A DNA stretch of 64,000 nt, from NCBI RefSeq assembly GCF_025934275.1, contig NZ_JAICYI010000001.1, positions 1-64,000 on the forward strand, written 5' to 3'. This DNA is from Phenylobacterium sp. (GTDB lineage Bacteria; Pseudomonadota; Alphaproteobacteria; Caulobacterales; Caulobacteraceae). Positions 26,828 to 36,208 of the stretch are shown piece by piece. Under the pieces are notes generated by a model. The model was not told the DNA's origin. It was given only the letters and a program-made list of their open reading frames with translations, and made no database searches. Made by a program: the position numbers and the translations under genes. How positions within the stretch are numbered: the stretch's first letter is position 1; every line of letters begins with the position of its first letter.

Positions 26828-27684
26828 GCCAGCGCATCACCGGAGCGACCATCGTCGCCGGCGTAGCGGGCCATCCGGTGCGCCATTCGCTTAGCCCGCT
26901 GCTGCACAACGCCTGGCTGGACGCGGCCGGGATCGACGGCGTGTATGCGCCGTTCGCGCCGCCGGCCGACGCCTTCCAGAGATTCGCCGAAGGCCTGCGC
27001 GGCGCCGCGGTGCGCGGCCTCAACGTCACCCTGCCGTTCAAGGAGGCGGCGCTGTCGGTCGCCGACCGGGCGACCGAGCGGGCCGTAGCCGCGGAGGCCG
27101 CCAACCTGCTGCTGTTCGAGCCGGAGGGGGAGATCATCGCCGACAACACCGACGGCGTGGGCCTGCTCGCCGCCTTCGCCGCCCAGGCGCCGGAGTTCGA
27201 CCCGCGCTCCGGGCCGGTGGTCATCCTGGGCGCCGGCGGCGCCGCGCGCGGCGCCGCGGCGGCGTTCAAGGCGGCCGGCGCGCCGCAGATCCGGATCGTC
27301 AACCGCACGCTCGCCAAGGCCGAGTTCGTCGCCGGCGCGCTGGGCCAGGCGGCCTTCGCCTATTCGCTGGACGAGGCCAAGCGGGCGCTGGACGGGGCCG
27401 CGGCGGTGATCAACGCCACCTCGGCCGGCATCTCCAACGGCGGCCGGCTGGAGATCCCGCTCTGGTCGACGCCGAACGAGGCCGTGGTGATGGACATGAT
27501 CTACACCCCGCTCGACACCGATTTCCTGCAGGAAGCCCGGGCGCTCGGCCGCAAGACGGTGGATGGGCTCGGCATGCTGGTCGGCCAGGCGCGGCCGTCG
27601 TTCGAGGCCTTCTACGGGCGGGCGCCGCCGGACGATGTCGACGTGCGGGCGCTCGCCGTCAGGGCGCTGGAGGCGCGCCGATGA
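26824..27684 (+). CDS. aroE: shikimate dehydrogenase
   Basis: The 286-residue enzyme reduces 3-dehydroshikimate with NADPH. The substrate-binding domain has [28 protein letters not shown] with the catalytic Lys, and DNTDGVGLL with Asn/Asp. The Rossmann part carries [15 protein letters not shown] and [10 protein letters not shown], where NRT marks NADP preference. [17 protein letters not shown] ends the protein. ATG 26824 overlaps maf by ATGA and the stop overlaps coaE by ATGA. Confidence 0.96.
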   Translation: MSQRITGATIVAGVAGHPVRHSLSPLLHNAWLDAAGIDGVYAPFAPPADAFQRFAEGLRGAAVRGLNVTLPFKEAALSVADRATERAVAAEAANLLLFEPEGEIIADNTDGVGLLAAFAAQAPEFDPRSGPVVILGAGGAARGAAAAFKAAGAPQIRIVNRTLAKAEFVAGALGQAAFAYSLDEAKRALDGAAAVINATSAGISNGGRLEIPLWSTPNEAVVMDMIYTPLDTDFLQEARALGRKTVDGLGMLVGQARPSFEAFYGRAPPDDVDVRALAVRALEARR

Positions 27685-28304
27685 TCCTGCTGGGCCTTAC
27701 CGGCTCGATCGGCATGGGCAAGTCGACGACCGCGGCGATGTTCCGCGAAGCCGGCGTGCCCGTCTATGACGCCGACGCCGCCGTGGCGGACCTCTACGTC
27801 AGGGGCGGGGCGGCCGTCCGGCCGGTGGGCGAGGCCTTTCCGGGCGTGGTCAAGGACGGCGCTATCGACCGGGAGGCGCTGCGCCAGCGCGTCCTGGGCG
27901 ACCCCGAGGCGCTGAAGCGGCTGAACGCCATCGTCCATCCGCTGGTCGGCCGCGACCGCGGAAAGTTCTTCGAAGGCGCGCAGGCGATGGGCGCCGACAT
28001 GGTCGTGCTGGACATCCCGCTGCTGTTCGAGACTGGCGGCCACGCCAATGTCGACGCCGTGGTGGTCGCCTCGGCGCCGCCGGAGATGCAGCGCGAGCGC
28101 GTGCTGGCGCGGCCCGGCATGACGCCCGAACGGCTGGACGCCATCCTCGCCCAGCAGACCCCCGACCCCGAGAAGCGGGCGCGCGCCCACTTCGTCGTCG
28201 ACACTGGCCGGGGCCTGGAGCATGCCCGACTTCAGGTGGGCGAGATCATCGCCATCATGCGCGACCCGCAGCGCCGGCCCTCCCGCGACCGCACGCCGGC
28301 TTGA
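27681..28304 (+). CDS. coaE: dephospho-CoA kinase
   Basis: The 207-residue P-loop kinase performs the last step of coenzyme A synthesis. The P-loop GSIGMGKST is at residues 9-17, followed by [18 protein letters not shown] and the [12 protein letters not shown] segment typical of CoaE. The tail after residue 185 is short and basic. It overlaps aroE by 4 bp, and dnaQ starts 32 bp later. Confidence 0.95.
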   Translation: MILLGLTGSIGMGKSTTAAMFREAGVPVYDADAAVADLYVRGGAAVRPVGEAFPGVVKDGAIDREALRQRVLGDPEALKRLNAIVHPLVGRDRGKFFEGAQAMGADMVVLDIPLLFETGGHANVDAVVVASAPPEMQRERVLARPGMTPERLDAILAQQTPDPEKRARAHFVVDTGRGLEHARLQVGEIIAIMRDPQRRPSRDRTPA

Positions 28305-28336
28305 TGCTGGCGGCCGAAGCACCGCAGAACTGACCC

Positions 28337-29041
28337 ATGGCGCGCGAGATCGTCCTCGACACCGAGACCACCGGCTTCGAGCCGCAGGCGGGGCACCGGC
28401 TGGTTGAGCTCGCCTGCCTGGAGATCGAGGACTTCGTCCCGACCGGGCGCAGCTTCCACACCTACATCGACCCCTGCCGGGACATGCCGGCGGAGGCCGA
28501 GCGCGTCCACGGCCTCTCCGCGACGTTCCTGGCCGGCAAGCCGCGCTTCGAGCATTCCGGCGTCGTGGACGCCTTCCTGGAGTTCGTGGGCGAGGCCCCG
28601 CTGGTCGCGCACAACGCCGGCTTCGACCGGGCCTTCGTGAACTGGGAGCTGGAGCGGGTCGGCCGCGAGGCGATCCACGAGCGCCGCTGGGTGGACACCC
28701 TGGAGCTCGCCAAGCGGCGCTTCCCGGGCATGCACAACTCGCTCGATGCGCTCTGCAAGCGCTTCCGGATCTCGCTGTCGGAGCGGGAGAAGCACGGCGC
28801 GCTGGTGGACGCCAAGCTGCTCGCCGCCGTCTACCTGGAGCTGAAGGGCGGTCGCGAGCGGCGGCTCGAGCTCACCTCGACCGCTGCGGTGACGGCGGTC
28901 GCGGCGGCGGCCCGCAACGCCTACGGGGCGCGGCCGCGTCCGCTCGCGCTCCGGGCCACGGAGGCGGAGCGCCTGATCCACGCGGCCTTCATCCGCGGCA
29001 AGCTGAAGAGCGAGACGCTCTGGGCGCGTTTCGGCCTCTAG
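28337..29041 (+). CDS. dnaQ: DNA polymerase III epsilon subunit (proofreading exonuclease)
   Basis: The 234-residue DEDDh exonuclease shows ExoI IVLDTETTGFEP (DxE), ExoII HNAGFDRAFVNWE and ExoIII HGALVDAKLLA with the catalytic His/Asp. The C-terminal ~55 residues beyond the domain should bind the polymerase alpha subunit. Its position two kilobases from the origin matches Caulobacter. secB is convergent 9 bp beyond its stop. Confidence 0.96.
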   Translation: MAREIVLDTETTGFEPQAGHRLVELACLEIEDFVPTGRSFHTYIDPCRDMPAEAERVHGLSATFLAGKPRFEHSGVVDAFLEFVGEAPLVAHNAGFDRAFVNWELERVGREAIHERRWVDTLELAKRRFPGMHNSLDALCKRFRISLSEREKHGALVDAKLLAAVYLELKGGRERRLELTSTAAVTAVAAAARNAYGARPRPLALRATEAERLIHAAFIRGKLKSETLWARFGL

Positions 29042-29049
29042 CGCCGGGG

Positions 29050-29535
29050 TCAGGCGTGGCCGACTTCCTGCTCGGCCTGCGCCTTGCGGGTCGTGTAGAC
29101 GCCGGCGAAGTCGATCGGATCCAGCAGGAACGGCGGAAAACCGCCTTCGGAGGTCACGTCGGCGATCACCCGGCGCGCGAACGGGAAGAGGTAGCGCGGG
29201 CACTCGATGAGCAGCACCGGCTCCATGTCCTCGGCCGCGACGCCGCCGATCTGGAACAGCCCGCCGTAGAGCAGCTCGACCACGAACAGGGCCCCGTCCT
29301 CGCGCTGGGCGGTGGCGGAGAGTTTCAGGTCCACCTCGTAGAGCCCGTCGTCGCGGCCGCGGGCGTTCATCTCGACGCCGAGGTCGATCTGCGGCTGGGC
29401 GGCCCCCGTGCGCAGCGATTCCGGGGCCCGCGGATTCTCGAACGAAAGGTCGCGGATGAACTGGGCGAGGATGCGGATCCCCTCGCCCTCGGCCTGCGAC
29501 TCAACGCCTTGGCCGGCGACGTCGGTGTCGGTCAT
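29050..29535 (-). CDS. secB: protein-export chaperone SecB
   Basis: The 161-residue protein has the SecB pattern: [19 protein letters not shown], the [10 protein letters not shown] strand, [11 protein letters not shown], and [35 protein letters not shown]. SecB tetramers hold precursors unfolded for SecA. Its ends are normal for alphaproteobacterial SecB. It is transcribed divergently from the Tim44-like gene, with a 166-bp gap that includes an AT-rich TATATA near 29651. Confidence 0.97.
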   Translation of the reverse strand: MTDTDVAGQGVESQAEGEGIRILAQFIRDLSFENPRAPESLRTGAAQPQIDLGVEMNARGRDDGLYEVDLKLSATAQREDGALFVVELLYGGLFQIGGVAAEDMEPVLLIECPRYLFPFARRVIADVTSEGGFPPFLLDPIDFAGVYTTRKAQAEQEVGHA

Positions 29536-29701
29536 GGTTCCGCTTCAAATCCGTGGTGAACCGCGCTCAAAACGCGCGCTCTTGGGCCGGCGGGCTATCA
29601 CGCACACCTGATCGATGCAACGCCGCCCCTGACGGGGGCGTTCCGAGGGCATATATAGGCGAAAACGACCCTTCGAATCCCCGTCTGCGGAAACCGCGTC
29701 C

Positions 29702-30316
29702 TTGCAAGTCCTCGAGTTGATCATCTTCGCCGGCCTGGCCGGCATCGTGCTCTACCAGCTCTATTCGGTGCTGGGGCGGCGCGTCGGCCGTCAGCCGGAG
29801 GATGCGCCCGCGGCGCCGGCCCGCCCGGGCGTCGTGGCCCCCGACCGGCCCGCCCAGCCAGCCGACGAAGGCGTCGCCCTCTCCGGCCTCGCGGCGGTGA
29901 AGGCCCGCGACCCCGGGTTCGACCTCAGCCACTTCCTGAACGGCGCCAAGTCGGCCTACCAGATGATCGTCAAGGCCTTCGCCGAAGGGGACCGGGCGAC
30001 CCTGAAGAACCTCCTGGCCCCGCCGGTGATGGCCAGCTTCGATGCCGTGATCGCCCAGCGTGAATCCGAAGGCCGCACCGAGACGCTCGAGTTCCTGCAT
30101 CCGCCGCGCGCCGATCTCGACAAGGTCGAGCTCAAGGCGGGCGACCTGGCGCGGATGACGGTGCGCTTCCTGGCGGAATTCCGCTCCCGCTCCAAGGGCC
30201 CGGAAGGCGAGGCGGTCGACGACCGCCGCACCGCGGAGCTCTGGACCTTCGAACGCAATCTTAAGAGCCGCGACCCCAACTGGATGCTGGTCCACGTCGA
30301 CGCCGCGGAGGCTTGA
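29702..30316 (+). CDS. Tim44-like domain protein (TimA-like)
   Basis: The 204-residue protein starts with one hydrophobic segment (LELIIFAGLAGIVLYQLYSVLG) and continues with a polar proline-rich linker. A Tim44-like domain follows from about residue 70 (FLNGAKSAYQMIVKAFAEGDRATLKNLLAPPV). Alphaproteobacterial relatives are the bacterial counterparts of mitochondrial Tim44, and the Caulobacter one has been called TimA. The start appears to be TTG at 29702 because the conserved QVLELIIF sequence follows at once. mltA is immediately downstream. Confidence 0.85.
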   Translation: MQVLELIIFAGLAGIVLYQLYSVLGRRVGRQPEDAPAAPARPGVVAPDRPAQPADEGVALSGLAAVKARDPGFDLSHFLNGAKSAYQMIVKAFAEGDRATLKNLLAPPVMASFDAVIAQRESEGRTETLEFLHPPRADLDKVELKAGDLARMTVRFLAEFRSRSKGPEGEAVDDRRTAELWTFERNLKSRDPNWMLVHVDAAEA

Positions 30317-30321
30317 ATCCC

Positions 30322-31314
30322 GTGACATGGCGAGGTGCGGGGGCGGGGATCGCCCTGACGCTCTTGGCTGCGCCCGCTCTGGCGCAAGCGCCGCGCGCGG
30401 CGAGCTTCGCCGACCTGCCAGGCTGGGCTTCGGAAGACCACGCCGCGGCCTTCGCGGCCTTCCGTGCGACCTGCGGCGTGGCGCGTGACCCGGCGCTGGC
30501 GCGAGCCTGCGAGCGCGCCAGGGCGGCGGGCCCGCTGACGGATGCCGCCGCGCGCTCGTTCTTCGAAGACAGCTTCAGCCTCGATGCGGCGTCCGGCTCC
30601 GGCGTGCTGACCGCCTACTTCGCGCCCGAGTACCCGGCGCGGCCGCGCCCCGAGGCCGAGTTCTCCGCCCCCGTGCGGCCGGCGCCCGCGAACTCCGGTC
30701 CGCAGCCGGAGCGCGCGACGATCGAGGCCAGCCCCGCACCGGACGCGCTCGCCTGGATGCGCCCCGAGGAGCTGTTCTTCCTGCAGGTGCAGGGCTCCGG
30801 CGTGCTCGTCTTCCCCGACGGGCGGCGGATGAAGGCGCTCTACGCGGGCGCCAATGGACGGCCCTATCTCGCGATCGGCGGCCCGATGCGCGCGCGAGGC
30901 CTGCTGCCGGGCGAGGTCTCGGCGGGCGCGATCCGCGCCTGGCTCGCGGCCCATCGGGGGCCCGAGGCCGACGCGGTGATGCGGCTCAATCCGCGCTACG
31001 GCTATTTCCGCCTGGTCCCGGACGACGGCCGCGCGCCGGCCGGCTCGGCGCATATCCCGCTTCCGGCCGGCCGGGCGGTGGCGGTCGATCTGGCGTTCCA
31101 CCCGATGGGCGAGCTCCTCTGGATCGACGCCGACAAGCCGGTGCTGCCGGGCGCGAAGCCGGCCTACCGCCGGCTGGTCGTGGCGCTCGACACCGGCGCG
31201 GCGATCCGGGGACCGGTGCGCGCCGACCTCTACCTCGGGGAGGGCGATGCCGCCGGCGAGGAGGCCGGCCTGGTGCGCCATGCGCTGCGGCTCTACCGAC
31301 TTGCGCCGAAATGA
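30322..31314 (+). CDS. mltA: membrane-bound lytic murein transglycosylase A
   Basis: The 330-residue protein (from GTG 30322) has a signal peptide ending near LAQA, then the MltA domain (VLTAYFAPEYPARP, ELFFLQVQGSGVLVFPDG) and the 3D domain containing the catalytic Asp region (LDTGAAIRGPVRADLYLGEG). It cleaves peptidoglycan to 1,6-anhydro products. GTG 30322 lies 10 nt after GGAGG; a TTG at 30313 is too close to that sequence. No lipobox is evident, unlike E. coli MltA. The smr gene starts within its last codons. Confidence 0.92.
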   Translation: MTWRGAGAGIALTLLAAPALAQAPRAASFADLPGWASEDHAAAFAAFRATCGVARDPALARACERARAAGPLTDAAARSFFEDSFSLDAASGSGVLTAYFAPEYPARPRPEAEFSAPVRPAPANSGPQPERATIEASPAPDALAWMRPEELFFLQVQGSGVLVFPDGRRMKALYAGANGRPYLAIGGPMRARGLLPGEVSAGAIRAWLAAHRGPEADAVMRLNPRYGYFRLVPDDGRAPAGSAHIPLPAGRAVAVDLAFHPMGELLWIDADKPVLPGAKPAYRRLVVALDTGAAIRGPVRADLYLGEGDAAGEEAGLVRHALRLYRLAPK

Positions 31315-31877
31315 AGCGGCCGCTGAAACCCGAGGAGCTGCGGCTGTGGGGTCTGGTGGCCGGGACGGCGCATCCGCTGCCGGGCCGCAGCACTCCCGAG
31401 ACGCCTTCCCCTCCCCCTCGCGGGGAGGGTCCAGGGGTGCGGGCGCCGGCGCAGGGCCAGGCGGTCAGGCTCGCGAAGGGTGCGAAGCTGGGATCGCCGC
31501 CTTCGACGCCTCCGCTCCCAACCCCCTCCCCGCGAGGGGGAGAGGGCTTTCGCGACATCGAGCCGCGCCGCAAGCACCGGATCGCCAAGGCGCGCGACCC
31601 GATCGGCGCCCGGCTCGACTTGCATGGCCTGGATCAGGATCGGGCGCGCGCGGCGCTCGAAGCCTTCCTGCGCCGCGCCTGGGACGAGGGATACCGCGCC
31701 GTCCTGGTGATCACCGGCAAGGGCGTGACGGGCGACGGGATCCTGCGCCGCCGCACGCCCGAGTGGCTGGCCGCGCCCTATCTCGCCGAAATCGTCGCCG
31801 GCGTCTCCGAAGCCCACCGCCGCCACGGCGGCGAAGGCGCGCTCTACGTGGCGCTCAAGCGCAAGCCGCGGGGGTAG
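31311..31877 (+). CDS. Smr-domain protein with an in-frame palindromic insertion
   Basis: The 188-residue protein has a C-terminal Smr nuclease-like domain: ARLDLHGLDQDRARAALEAF, then VITGKGVTGDGILRR, and HGGEGALYVALKRKPRG. The N-terminus (KPEELRLWGLVAGTAHPLPGR) is the family start. Between them, residues about 31-80 are a Pro/Gly-rich linker encoded by a ~150-bp repeat element with perfect 19-bp inverted ends. The frame remains open and no codon is broken. Smr proteins act on nucleic acids in translation quality control or recombination. The start overlaps mltA by 4 bp. Confidence 0.88.
   Translation: MKRPLKPEELRLWGLVAGTAHPLPGRSTPETPSPPPRGEGPGVRAPAQGQAVRLAKGAKLGSPPSTPPLPTPSPRGGEGFRDIEPRRKHRIAKARDPIGARLDLHGLDQDRARAALEAFLRRAWDEGYRAVLVITGKGVTGDGILRRRTPEWLAAPYLAEIVAGVSEAHRRHGGEGALYVALKRKPRG
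31411..31542. repeat. palindromic repeat inserted in the smr reading frame
   Basis: The 19-mer CTCCCCCTCGCGGGGAGGG (31411-31429) and its exact reverse complement (31524-31542) flank 94 bp. Each end is itself a hairpin. It belongs to the GC-rich dispersed repeats seen in several gaps here, but this copy is translated. Confidence 0.85.
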
Positions 31878-32213
31878 CTAGGCGCTGGGGAAGGAACCGC
31901 GTCCCGCCTTCTCGTCGAGGCCGCTCGTCCCTTCGCGGGCTTCCAGCTGAGCGGCCACCTCATCCAGGCTGACGCCGGCGGCGGCCAGCACCACCAGCCA
32001 GTGGTAGATCAAGTCGGCGCTTTCGGCGGCGAGCGCGGCCCGGTCACCGGAAAGCGCGGCCACCACCGCCTCGACGGCTTCCTCGCCGAGCTTCTTGGCG
32101 GCGCGGTCGGGCTGGCCCATCAGCTGGGCGGTGTAGGAGCCGGCGGGATCGGCTCCCTTGCGGCTCTCGATGGTCGCGGACAAGCGCGCGAGGGCCTCGG
32201 CGAAGCGGCTCAT
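31878..32213 (-). CDS. hisE: phosphoribosyl-ATP pyrophosphatase
   Basis: The 111-residue MazG-like protein hydrolyses phosphoribosyl-ATP in histidine synthesis. It has the conserved [15 protein letters not shown] and [19 protein letters not shown] helices carrying the metal-binding acidic residues. It is the last gene of hisB-hisH-hisA-hisF-hisE and overlaps hisF by ATGA. Its stop abuts the convergent smr stop. The C-terminal ~15 residues after EAREGTSG are unconserved. Confidence 0.95.
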   Translation of the reverse strand: MSRFAEALARLSATIESRKGADPAGSYTAQLMGQPDRAAKKLGEEAVEAVVAALSGDRAALAAESADLIYHWLVVLAAAGVSLDEVAAQLEAREGTSGLDEKAGRGSFPSA

Positions 32214-33007
32214 GCGAAGGACTCCGTTCGGCGAACCGGGATGCCGGCGGCGGCCATCGCGGCCTTGACCTGCGCAATCGAGACCTCGCCGAAGTGGAAG
32301 ATGGAGGCGGCCAGCACGGCGTCGGCCCCGCCGGTCTTCACCGCATCCACCATGTGCCTGGCGTTCCCCGCGCCGCCCGAGGCGATCACCGGCACGGTCA
32401 CGGCCGAGGTGACCGCCTTCAGCAGGTCGAGGTCATAGCCGGTCTTGGCGCCGTCACGGTCCATGGAGGTGAGCAGGATCTCGCCGGCCCCACGCGCGAC
32501 GGCCTCGGCGGCATAGGTCACGACATCGAGGCCGGTCGGCTTGCGCCCGCCGTAGGTGTAGACCTCCCAGCCGTCGTTGCGGCCGCCTGCCCCGGCGCGC
32601 GCGCTGCCGTGCTTGGCGTCGATGGCGACCACCGTCGCCTGGCTGCCGAAGGCGTCGGCGCAGGCCGAGATCAGATCGCGGTTCTCAACCGCCGCGGTGT
32701 TGATCGAGATCTTGTCGGCGCCCGCGAGCAGCAGCCGCCGAGCGTCTTCCACCGTGCGGATCCCGCCGCCCACGGAGAGCGGCATGAAGCAGACGTCGGC
32801 GGCGCGGGCCACCACGTCAAGGATGATCCCACGGTTCTCATGGCTGGCGGTGATGTCGAGGAACATCAACTCGTCGGCGCCGGCGGCGTCGTAGGCGCGG
32901 GCCTGCTCGACCGGATCGCCGGCGTCGCGCAGTGAGACGAACTGCACGCCCTTGACCACGCGGCCGTCCTTCACGTCCAGGCAGGGTATGACGCGGACCG
33001 ACAGCAT
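32210..33007 (-). CDS. hisF: imidazole glycerol phosphate synthase subunit HisF
   Basis: This 265-residue TIM barrel forms the cyclase half of IGP synthase with HisH. It starts [19 protein letters not shown] with the catalytic Asp, contains [13 protein letters not shown] and [18 protein letters not shown], and the second half has the [15 protein letters not shown] motif with the other catalytic Asp, then [15 protein letters not shown]. The start ATG 33007 lies 2 bp after the hisA stop region. Confidence 0.97.
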   Translation of the reverse strand: MLSVRVIPCLDVKDGRVVKGVQFVSLRDAGDPVEQARAYDAAGADELMFLDITASHENRGIILDVVARAADVCFMPLSVGGGIRTVEDARRLLLAGADKISINTAAVENRDLISACADAFGSQATVVAIDAKHGSARAGAGGRNDGWEVYTYGGRKPTGLDVVTYAAEAVARGAGEILLTSMDRDGAKTGYDLDLLKAVTSAVTVPVIASGGAGNARHMVDAVKTGGADAVLAASIFHFGEVSIAQVKAAMAAAGIPVRRTESFA

Positions 33008-33009
33008 AC

Positions 33010-33732
33010 CTAGGCCGCCGCCTTCAGGGCTTCGGAGGGCGCGATTGCGCCGTTGTAGAGGGCCCGGCCGAGCACGGCGCCGGCGATCGGCACGCCGGGC
33101 CGGCCCTTCAGGCGGACGATGTCCTCCAGGTTCGCGAGGCCGCCGGCGGCGATCACCGGGATGGTGACTCGATCGGCGATCTCGCCGAACGCCTCCACGT
33201 GGAAGCCCAAGGTGGTGCCGTCGCGGTCGATGTCGGTGATGATCAAGGCCGAGACGCCGGCGTCCTCGAACCGGCGGGCGACCGAGATGGCGTCGAGGTC
33301 GCTGTCCTCCGTCCACCCCTGCACCGCGACCTTGCCGGCGCGGACGTCGACGCTGACGGCGATCTGCTCGGGGAACCGCGCCGCGGCGGCGCGCACCACC
33401 TCCGGCTCGCGCACCGCGACGGTGCCCAGGATCACGCGGCTGACCCCCGCCTCGATCCAGCGCTCGATGTCGGCCATGGCGCGCACGCCGCCGCCGAGCT
33501 GCACCGGCACCGAGACGGCCTGCAGGATCGCCTCGACGGCGGCGGCGTTGGCCGCGCGCCCCTCGACGGCGCCGTTCAGATCGACCACGTGCAGCCAGTG
33601 GAAACCCTGGGCGGCCCAGGTGCGCGCCTGGTCGGCGGGGTCGGGATTGAACACCGTCGCCTGGCCGAGGTCGCCCCGCACCACCCGCACGCACTCGCCG
33701 TCCTTCAGGTCGATGGCCGGGTAGAGGATCAC
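33010..33732 (-). CDS. hisA: phosphoribosylformimino-5-aminoimidazole carboxamide ribotide isomerase
   Basis: The 240-residue TIM barrel is a structural twin of HisF. It begins [20 protein letters not shown], with [31 protein letters not shown] and [14 protein letters not shown] for the phosphate and catalytic sites. The GTG start at 33732 overlaps the hisH stop (GTGA), a tight coupling of consecutive pathway enzymes. Confidence 0.97.
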   Translation of the reverse strand: MILYPAIDLKDGECVRVVRGDLGQATVFNPDPADQARTWAAQGFHWLHVVDLNGAVEGRAANAAAVEAILQAVSVPVQLGGGVRAMADIERWIEAGVSRVILGTVAVREPEVVRAAAARFPEQIAVSVDVRAGKVAVQGWTEDSDLDAISVARRFEDAGVSALIITDIDRDGTTLGFHVEAFGEIADRVTIPVIAAGGLANLEDIVRLKGRPGVPIAGAVLGRALYNGAIAPSEALKAAA

Positions 33733-34364
33733 GCGCGCCACTCCAGGAATCGCGCCAACAGCGCAAGGCCCGGCTTTTGCGACTTTTCGGGGTGGAACTG
33801 AACCCCCGCGATGTTGCCGCGCGCGACCGCCGCAGGAAACCGCCCGCCGTGCTCCACGGACGCGGCCACATCGGCCGGGTCCTCGGGGAAGAACGCGAAG
33901 GAGTGGGTGAAGTAGACCGCATCGCCATTGCGGAACGGCGCGAACAGCGGATGGTCGGCGACGTGGGTCAGGGCGTTCCAGCCCATATGCGGGACCTTGA
34001 TGGCCGGATCGGCCGGGTCGAGCTTGCGGACCTCGCCCTCGATCCAGTCCAGCCCCGGCGTCTCGCCGAATTCCAGGCCGCGCGAGGCCAAGAGCTGCAT
34101 GCCGACGCAGATGCCGAGGAACGGCGCGCCCCGGCCGCGGACCGCTTGCTCCATGGCCTCGATCACGCCGGGGCGGCCCGCCAGCGCCGACATGCAGGCC
34201 GCGAACGCGCCCACGCCCGGCAGCACGATGCGGTCGGCGCGGGCGATCACGTCGGGATCGCAGGTGACCGCGACCTCGGCCCCGCCCTCGGCGACCTTGA
34301 CGAGGGCCTTCTCGGCCGAGCGCAGATTGCCCGACCCGTAGTCGATCAGGGCGACACGCTGCAT
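33729..34364 (-). CDS. hisH: imidazole glycerol phosphate synthase subunit HisH
   Basis: The 211-residue glutamine amidotransferase feeds ammonia to HisF. Its class I triad is visible: the nucleophile in [12 protein letters not shown] (Cys), the C-terminal [10 protein letters not shown] (His, Glu), and the oxyanion strand [13 protein letters not shown]. The start [16 protein letters not shown] is canonical. hisB lies 11 bp upstream. Confidence 0.97.
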   Translation of the reverse strand: MQRVALIDYGSGNLRSAEKALVKVAEGGAEVAVTCDPDVIARADRIVLPGVGAFAACMSALAGRPGVIEAMEQAVRGRGAPFLGICVGMQLLASRGLEFGETPGLDWIEGEVRKLDPADPAIKVPHMGWNALTHVADHPLFAPFRNGDAVYFTHSFAFFPEDPADVAASVEHGGRFPAAVARGNIAGVQFHPEKSQKPGLALLARFLEWRA

Positions 34365-34375
34365 CGGGAATGTCC

Positions 34376-34966
34376 TTACAGCACGCCCTTGGTGGAGGGG
34401 GCGTGGCCGAGGCTCTTGGGGTCGAGCTCGACGGCCTGGCGCAGCGCGCGGGCGAGCGCCTTGAAGCCGCTCTCGGCGACGTGGTGCGAATTGACCCCAT
34501 AGAGGGTCTCCAGGTGCACGCAGGCGCCGGCGTTCATGGCGAACGCGTGGTGGAACTCCTTGAAGAGCTCGGTGTCCATGTCGCCCACCTTGGGCGTCCT
34601 GAACTCCACCCTCCAGATCAGGTACGGGCGGTTCGAGAAATCGATGGCGCAGCGGGTCAGCGTCTCGTCCATGGGGATGTAGGCATGGCCGAAGCGGCGG
34701 ATGCTCGTGAAGCCGTCCAGCGCCTGCCTCACCGCCTGGCCGATGACGATGCCGGTGTCCTCCACCGTGTGGTGCATGTCGATGTGCAGATCGCCCTTGG
34801 TCGCGACCTTCAGGTCGAGGCCCCCATGGCGGGCGAAGCTCTCCAGCATGTGGTCGAAGAAGCCGATGCCGGTGGCGACCTCGCACACGCCGGCGCCGTC
34901 GAGGTCGACGGCGACGCGGACCTTCGTCTCCTTGGTGTCGCGGGCGATCTCCGCCGTTCGGCTCAT
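34376..34966 (-). CDS. hisB: imidazoleglycerol-phosphate dehydratase
   Basis: The 196-residue Mn-dependent monofunctional HisB has the duplicated metal-site motifs: GFFDHMLESFARHGG and HIDMHHTVEDTGIVIGQA in the first half, and EFHHAFAMNAGACVHLETLYGVNSHHVAE in the second. It lacks the phosphatase domain of the E. coli fusion. It opens the his cluster and overlaps the upstream PfkB-type kinase by 4 bp. Confidence 0.97.
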   Translation of the reverse strand: MSRTAEIARDTKETKVRVAVDLDGAGVCEVATGIGFFDHMLESFARHGGLDLKVATKGDLHIDMHHTVEDTGIVIGQAVRQALDGFTSIRRFGHAYIPMDETLTRCAIDFSNRPYLIWRVEFRTPKVGDMDTELFKEFHHAFAMNAGACVHLETLYGVNSHHVAESGFKALARALRQAVELDPKSLGHAPSTKGVL

Positions 34967-35955
34967 AGGCAGCCTTTCGAGGCCGCGAGCTCCCTCAGCG
35001 AGACCTGCGGCCTGGGACCATAGTGTGAGATCACCTCCGCCGCGGCGATCGAGCCGAGCCGGCCGCAGACCTGCAGCGGCTTGCCCCTCGCCAGGCCGAA
35101 CATGAACCCGGCGGCGTATTGGTCGCCCGCGCCGGTCGTGTCCACGACTTTTTCCAGCGGCTCCGCGGCGACGGAGAGCCGCTCGCCGCGGTCGAGGACG
35201 ACCGAACCCCGCGGGCCGCGCGTCACGGCGGCGAGGCGGACGTGCGGCCGAAGCGCCTCCACGGCGGCCTCGAAGTTGGCGGTCTCGAAGAGCGCGGTGA
35301 TCTCGCTCTCGTTGGCGAACAGGAGGTCCACCTGGCTCTCGATGAAACCCTTGAGCGCGGCCCGGTGGCGCTCGACCACGAAACCGTCGGACAGCGTAAG
35401 CGCGATCATCCTCCCGGCGCCATGCGCCAATCCGGCCGCCTTGGCGAAAGCCCGCCGCGCCGGCTCGGCGTCGAACAGGTAGCCCTCCAGGTAGACGATC
35501 CGCGCCGCCTCGATCACCGCCGGGTCCACGTCGTCGTCGGTGAACATCACCGAGGCGCCCAGGTAGGTGCACATGGTCCGTTGGCCGTCGGGGGTGACGT
35601 TGATCATCGAGACTGCGGTGGCGGGCCCCTGCTCCAGCGGGGCGTTGGCGTAGTGCGCGCCGATCGCGGCCAGGTCGTGGGCGAACACCCGGCCCAGCTG
35701 GTCGTTGGCCACCTTGCCCAGGAAGGCCCCGCGGCCGCCAAGGCTCGCCAGCCCCGCGATGGTGTTGGCCGCCGAGCCGCCGGAGGCCTCGAGGCCCGGC
35801 TGCATCTTGGAATAGAGAGCCGCGGATTGCTCGGCGTCCACCAGCATCATCGCGCCCTTGGTGAGCCCGTGCGCGTCCAGGAACTCGTCGGTCGCGGGGC
35901 AGATCACGTCGACGATGGCGTTGCCGATCGCGGCCACGTCATGAAGCTCGGGCAT
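34963..35955 (-). CDS. PfkB-family sugar/nucleoside kinase (adenosine kinase-like)
   Basis: The 330-residue ribokinase-superfamily protein has ASGGSAANTIAGLASLGGRGAFLGKV and the catalytic DTTGAGDQYAAGFMFGLARG near its C-terminus. The start AIGNAIVDVICPATDEFL resembles alphaproteobacterial adenosine kinases, but ribokinase or other PfkB substrates are not excluded. It sits just upstream of hisB with a 4-bp overlap, so it probably shares the his transcript. A link with AICAR- or adenosine-derived metabolites from histidine synthesis is only an inference. Confidence 0.8.
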   Translation of the reverse strand: MPELHDVAAIGNAIVDVICPATDEFLDAHGLTKGAMMLVDAEQSAALYSKMQPGLEASGGSAANTIAGLASLGGRGAFLGKVANDQLGRVFAHDLAAIGAHYANAPLEQGPATAVSMINVTPDGQRTMCTYLGASVMFTDDDVDPAVIEAARIVYLEGYLFDAEPARRAFAKAAGLAHGAGRMIALTLSDGFVVERHRAALKGFIESQVDLLFANESEITALFETANFEAAVEALRPHVRLAAVTRGPRGSVVLDRGERLSVAAEPLEKVVDTTGAGDQYAAGFMFGLARGKPLQVCGRLGSIAAAEVISHYGPRPQVSLRELAASKGCL

Positions 35956-36023
35956 CTTCGAGGGGCTTTCCGTTGACTGGCAGGCGACTTAGAGGAATCC
36001 GCCGCGCCTCGCCAGCCTGAGCC

Positions 36024-36206
36024 CCGGAGCGTGAAGTTCCAGCCGTCCGGCAGCGTGGCCCTGTCCACATCCTGCAGCACCATCTGGTCGCCGGCGCCCA
36101 TGTCGATGACCGTATCGGCGCCGACCTGGGCCACCGTGGAGGTGGCGCCCGCGTCGATCTGGACGCTCAGGCTGTCGTCCGCTTGGCCGCCGCCGACGAT
36201 CTCCCG
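36024..36206 (-). pseudogene. remnant of an RTX/hemolysin-type calcium-binding protein
   Basis: In the pfkB-nth gap, the - strand encodes a ~60-residue segment, QIDAGATSTVAQVGADTVID and then MGAGDQMVLQDVDRATLPDGW. This resembles the C-terminal part of bacterial hemolysin-type calcium-binding and adhesin proteins. No start codon or signal is associated, and the frame runs into the upstream nth gene. I read it as a truncated leftover; the rest of the gap holds no other gene I can support. Confidence 0.5.
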
Positions 36207-36208
36207 AC

